This document shows positions 61,623-64,000 of a stretch of DNA of 64,000 nucleotides, in pieces. How positions within the stretch are numbered: the stretch's first letter is position 1; each line of letters begins with the position of its first letter. A program made the translations under genes and the position numbers. This DNA comes from Montifringilla adamsi (lineage: Eukaryota > Chordata > Aves > Passeriformes > Passeridae), in the NCBI GenBank assembly GCA_017590115.1, contig JAGGNK010007504.1, positions 66,001 through 130,000 on the forward strand, given 5' to 3'. Under the pieces are notes generated by a model. It saw only the letters and a program-made list of their open reading frames with translations. It had not been told where the DNA came from and searched no databases.

Positions 61623-62853
61623 AGAGAGGTAGTAGTTGGGGAATATATGTTCATTTCATGCCAAGAACAGCTTCTTATTTTGAAGAATTTGCATTGCTGA
61701 AGCAGAGACTGAGAAAAATACCTGAAGAGATTGCGTATTATGATAGATTCCTTCATTACAAAACTCTCTTGTTGAAGACATCACTTCTTAGCTAATATTT
61801 TTCATCAGCATAATTCTTTCATTTAAAAAGAGAAGACTAATAAAACTAATAACAGTCTTAGAGTTCCAGTGTACTAATCCCTGTAAGAAATTTAGGTAGC
61901 CTGGTGTTATCAATACACTTGTTGAATACAGCAGTTTTTTGCTTCCACAAGCTAATTTAGGAAGACAAGAGTTGTCCCTAGTTTTCATAAGGTAAATTAA
62001 ATACATCTTTTAAAAAAAGTTCAAAAAAAGGCCCATTTGTCACCAGGTTTTGATCAAGTTTTGTAACTGTTGTAGGCATCACTAAGACCGCATAGTTCAA
62101 AGAACTAAAAGCAAAAAATAAAAATGAAACTTAAGTGCTGTCTCCTTAAGAGGTGTTAAGAGACTGTGTGCCAAACTTGTAGAGTCACAACATGCTTCAT
62201 CCACAGGATGAGATGCTCATTAAGAAAGTGAAGAAGTTGAAAACACCATGGGAAAAGGTTGCTGATTTTTTTCACTTATATTCAATACTTTAGCAAGAAT
62301 TTCTCCCACGTGAAATCAAGTCACTAGAAAAACATATTATAAATAAACCAGGCCATAAAAGCACATAATAGATCTGTAAGAAAAAATGTTGAATGCAATT
62401 TTTGCCTTTGACAACACTATTGTATTACTGAATAAGTTATGGAATTGTCTCATCTAATTGACAGTTAGGGGAATCTTCAGAAAGACATGTTAACTATAAA
62501 CCTATTTAGAATCTAGTATTGTTTACATCAATATATTGATACAATAATTGCAGAGAGACTATACCATCTCTTTATAATAAACTTACATGAGTAAGATTTT
62601 TTACTTTTCATACTTTCATCAGAATCAATGTCACAAACTGTTCCAAAGGACAGAGATCTAGAAAAATCTTAAAACTTGCACATTAAAGTTGCACATTTGA
62701 GTGCACACATCTGAAACCAAAATATATTTTCAGTGGTTTTATTCATCAACAGCATCCTCATAAAATATCTGACTTTTAAGGCAGCTAAACACATACTTGG
62801 TTTATCACAGTAAATATTTGTTTTATCATCATAAACTGATCTAGGTAACATAC

Positions 62854-63014
62854 ATCACTACTTATCCTGTGCACCATCTGTAGATAGTCTTCATTTGAGC
62901 CATGTCTAGAATTATCAGCATGATGATTAGCTGAATTTCCAGACAGTTGACTTGAAACTTTATTTTCATGGAGATTTCTCATCCCAGCTGTGACAATGGG
63001 ACTGGATACTGAAG
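62854..63014 (-). CDS. NIPBL: NIPBL exon 7
   Basis: This 161-nt exon has the same length as I recall for human exon 7. It starts at 63014 after the acceptor tgtatttcag and ends at 62854 with GAT before the donor gtatgt. The first two bases complete an Ala codon from exon 6, which lies outside the window. It encodes ASVSSPIVTAGMRNLHENKV, SGNSANHHADNSRHGS and YLQMVHRISSD, closely matching the SGNSANHHADN block of vertebrate NIPBL. It is part of the serine and proline-rich N-terminal region. Confidence 0.94.
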
Positions 63015-63722
63015 CTGAAATACAGAAAAATAAAAATAATTATACCAATATAGTCACAAAATCATTAACTCTAAAAAATCTCACAGAAAAGGCCATAATA
63101 TTAATGAGTTGAATGCAAGAGGTCTAGGATTGGAACAAGAATCCCAACTTTCTTCACTGAATCTTTTTTCCACAAATACCTTGAATAAAATTAGTATCTA
63201 AGTTTTAAATTTTCAAGAGACTCTTAAACCTAAATTCCATGTACAGATTAGCCAAGCTTCACATCTATCCTAATTACAGTCAGCATCATACTCATAGGTT
63301 ATAGAAAACTTTATTTTCCTCTATATAATATGCATTCTCTACCTTAAATAACTTCCAAGGTATTCATGAGACACATAACATTACATACAGAACAGCTATA
63401 TAAATTCTAAGCACACTGCTAAACTTTAGGAACAGATGATTTCAAAGAATCTAACAAGAATTCTACTTCCAATAAAGGATAATGCCTAGATACTTAACAG
63501 TGTTCATGTTGTTCAAGATTGTTTTTAGAAAAGGGAAAAACAAAGAAATCCATTAATTCTGAAGGTCATCTTTGCCAGTTACTGCATACCTTGAGTATAA
63601 TTCTAGCCAACTTAGCCTAGCCTACACTGCAAAGGTTTGGTATGGTCAAATAAGTTGGCAGCAAAATTTACATTACACTGGCAAAAATTGTTTTCGCCAG
63701 TACAGATAAACAACTGCCATAG

Positions 63723-63884
63723 TGTCATGGTTTGTCCAGGAAGTGAGGTTCTGGGAAAGTTATGGTCAAACCAATCAGTGGCCAGATTTGAAATTGGCAC
63801 CTAGTGTGGCCACTGGGGACTTGGATACGCCCCTGAGAACACACAGGGGTTAAAAGCAGAGCATTCCCAGAGGCTAACAAATAA
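63723..63884 (+). mobile_element. 5' part of an LTR, same family as 4846-6127
   Basis: It begins TGTCATGGTTTGTCCAGGAA and shares ccaatcagtggccagatt, tggccactgggga and the TATA-like ggggttaaaagcag (about 63848) with the start of the long LTR. Homology stops at about 63884, so only U3 is present. Confidence 0.75.
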
Positions 63885-63929
63885 AAAGTTTTAGGGTTTT
63901 AAAAATTTTTCTACTGTCATGTATATGTG

Positions 63930-64000
63930 ACAACTATGCAAAATCAGTGTGCATTAACACCAAGGTCACTGGTTCAATCCCTATATGGGCCATTCACTTA
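63930..64000 (+). repeat. tRNA-Ile-derived SINE (TguSINE1-like), cut by the window edge
   Basis: The end of the window reads gtgcattaacaccaaggtc, then ggttcaatccc (an RNA polymerase III B box) and tatatgggcca, following the anticodon-arm, T-arm and acceptor order of tRNA-Ile. It then continues ttcactta, not a tRNA 3' flank. Songbird TguSINE1 has a tRNA-Ile head joined to a CR1-type tail; the tail would lie beyond 64000. The A-box half is degraded. It is unlikely to be a functional tRNA gene. Confidence 0.6.

Larger units (their letters stand above)
56323..62853 (-). other. NIPBL: NIPBL intron 7
   Basis: This 6.5-kb intron contains three CR1 segments: 57700-58345 (+), 58777-61437 (-) and 61438-61622 (+). 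The unique stretches 56323-57699 and 61623-62853 are AT-rich and show no gene. Confidence 0.9.
63015..64000 (-). other. NIPBL: NIPBL intron 6 (3' part)
   Basis: This is the sequence upstream of exon 7. Exon 6 is not in the window. It contains an LTR fragment (63723-63884) and the tRNA-like part of a SINE at the edge. The stretch 63015-63722 is AT-rich and otherwise featureless. Confidence 0.85.

Noticed and set aside
63940..63990. Functional tRNA-Ile gene
   Set aside because: The A-box half is degraded, the acceptor stem cannot pair, and the downstream sequence matches a SINE rather than a tRNA terminator.

Overview
The window is vertebrate, and almost certainly bird, genomic DNA. It is AT-rich, single-gene and intron-dominated, with many CR1 LINE copies in both orientations, avian-type ERVL and ERVK LTRs, and at the right edge a tRNA-Ile-like SINE resembling TguSINE1 of songbirds, which points to a passerine. 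There are no bacterial-style genes, CRISPR arrays or operons.

One host gene is present, on the minus strand: NIPBL (Nipped-B-like, the cohesin loader SCC2). Four internal coding exons are visible, each with consensus splice sites and compatible phases. By human numbering they are exon 7 (62854-63014), exon 8 (56229-56322), exon 9 (34670-35302) and the large exon 10 (11786-13288). The start codon, the first exons and everything after exon 10, including the HEAT-repeat part, lie outside the window. The exons contain no stop or frameshift, but several positions that I recall as conserved have changed. My hand-drawn repeat boundaries add up to roughly 40% of the window, high for a bird. NIPBL is Z-linked in birds and has a W gametolog, so the window may be the W copy. 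That is an inference, not shown.

Layout, left to right. 1-11785 is intron 10, with an ERVL solo LTR, a 1.28-kb LTR in the sense orientation of NIPBL, a CA/TA microsatellite and a CR1 scrap. 13289-34669 is intron 9, with a degenerate minus-strand coding remnant of unknown origin split by a CR1, a rearranged ERVL provirus (19374-26710) that carries two nested solo LTRs, and an 81-nt possible cryptic exon at 28932-29012. 35303-56228 is intron 8, with two near-full-length CR1s in opposite orientations, a third long CR1, smaller CR1 pieces and two solo LTRs nested in CR1s. 56323-62853 is intron 7, with three CR1 pieces. 63015-64000 is intron 6, with an LTR fragment and the SINE.

Points of most interest: the possible Z/W gametolog status; a candidate poison exon with strong splice sites; a 426-bp block shared by two CR1 copies 16.6 kb apart that is far more alike than its flanks (gene-conversion signature); a provirus whose LTRs are nearly identical although its genes are wrecked and interrupted by two solo LTRs; and an inverted pol fragment where part of the 5' LTR should be.
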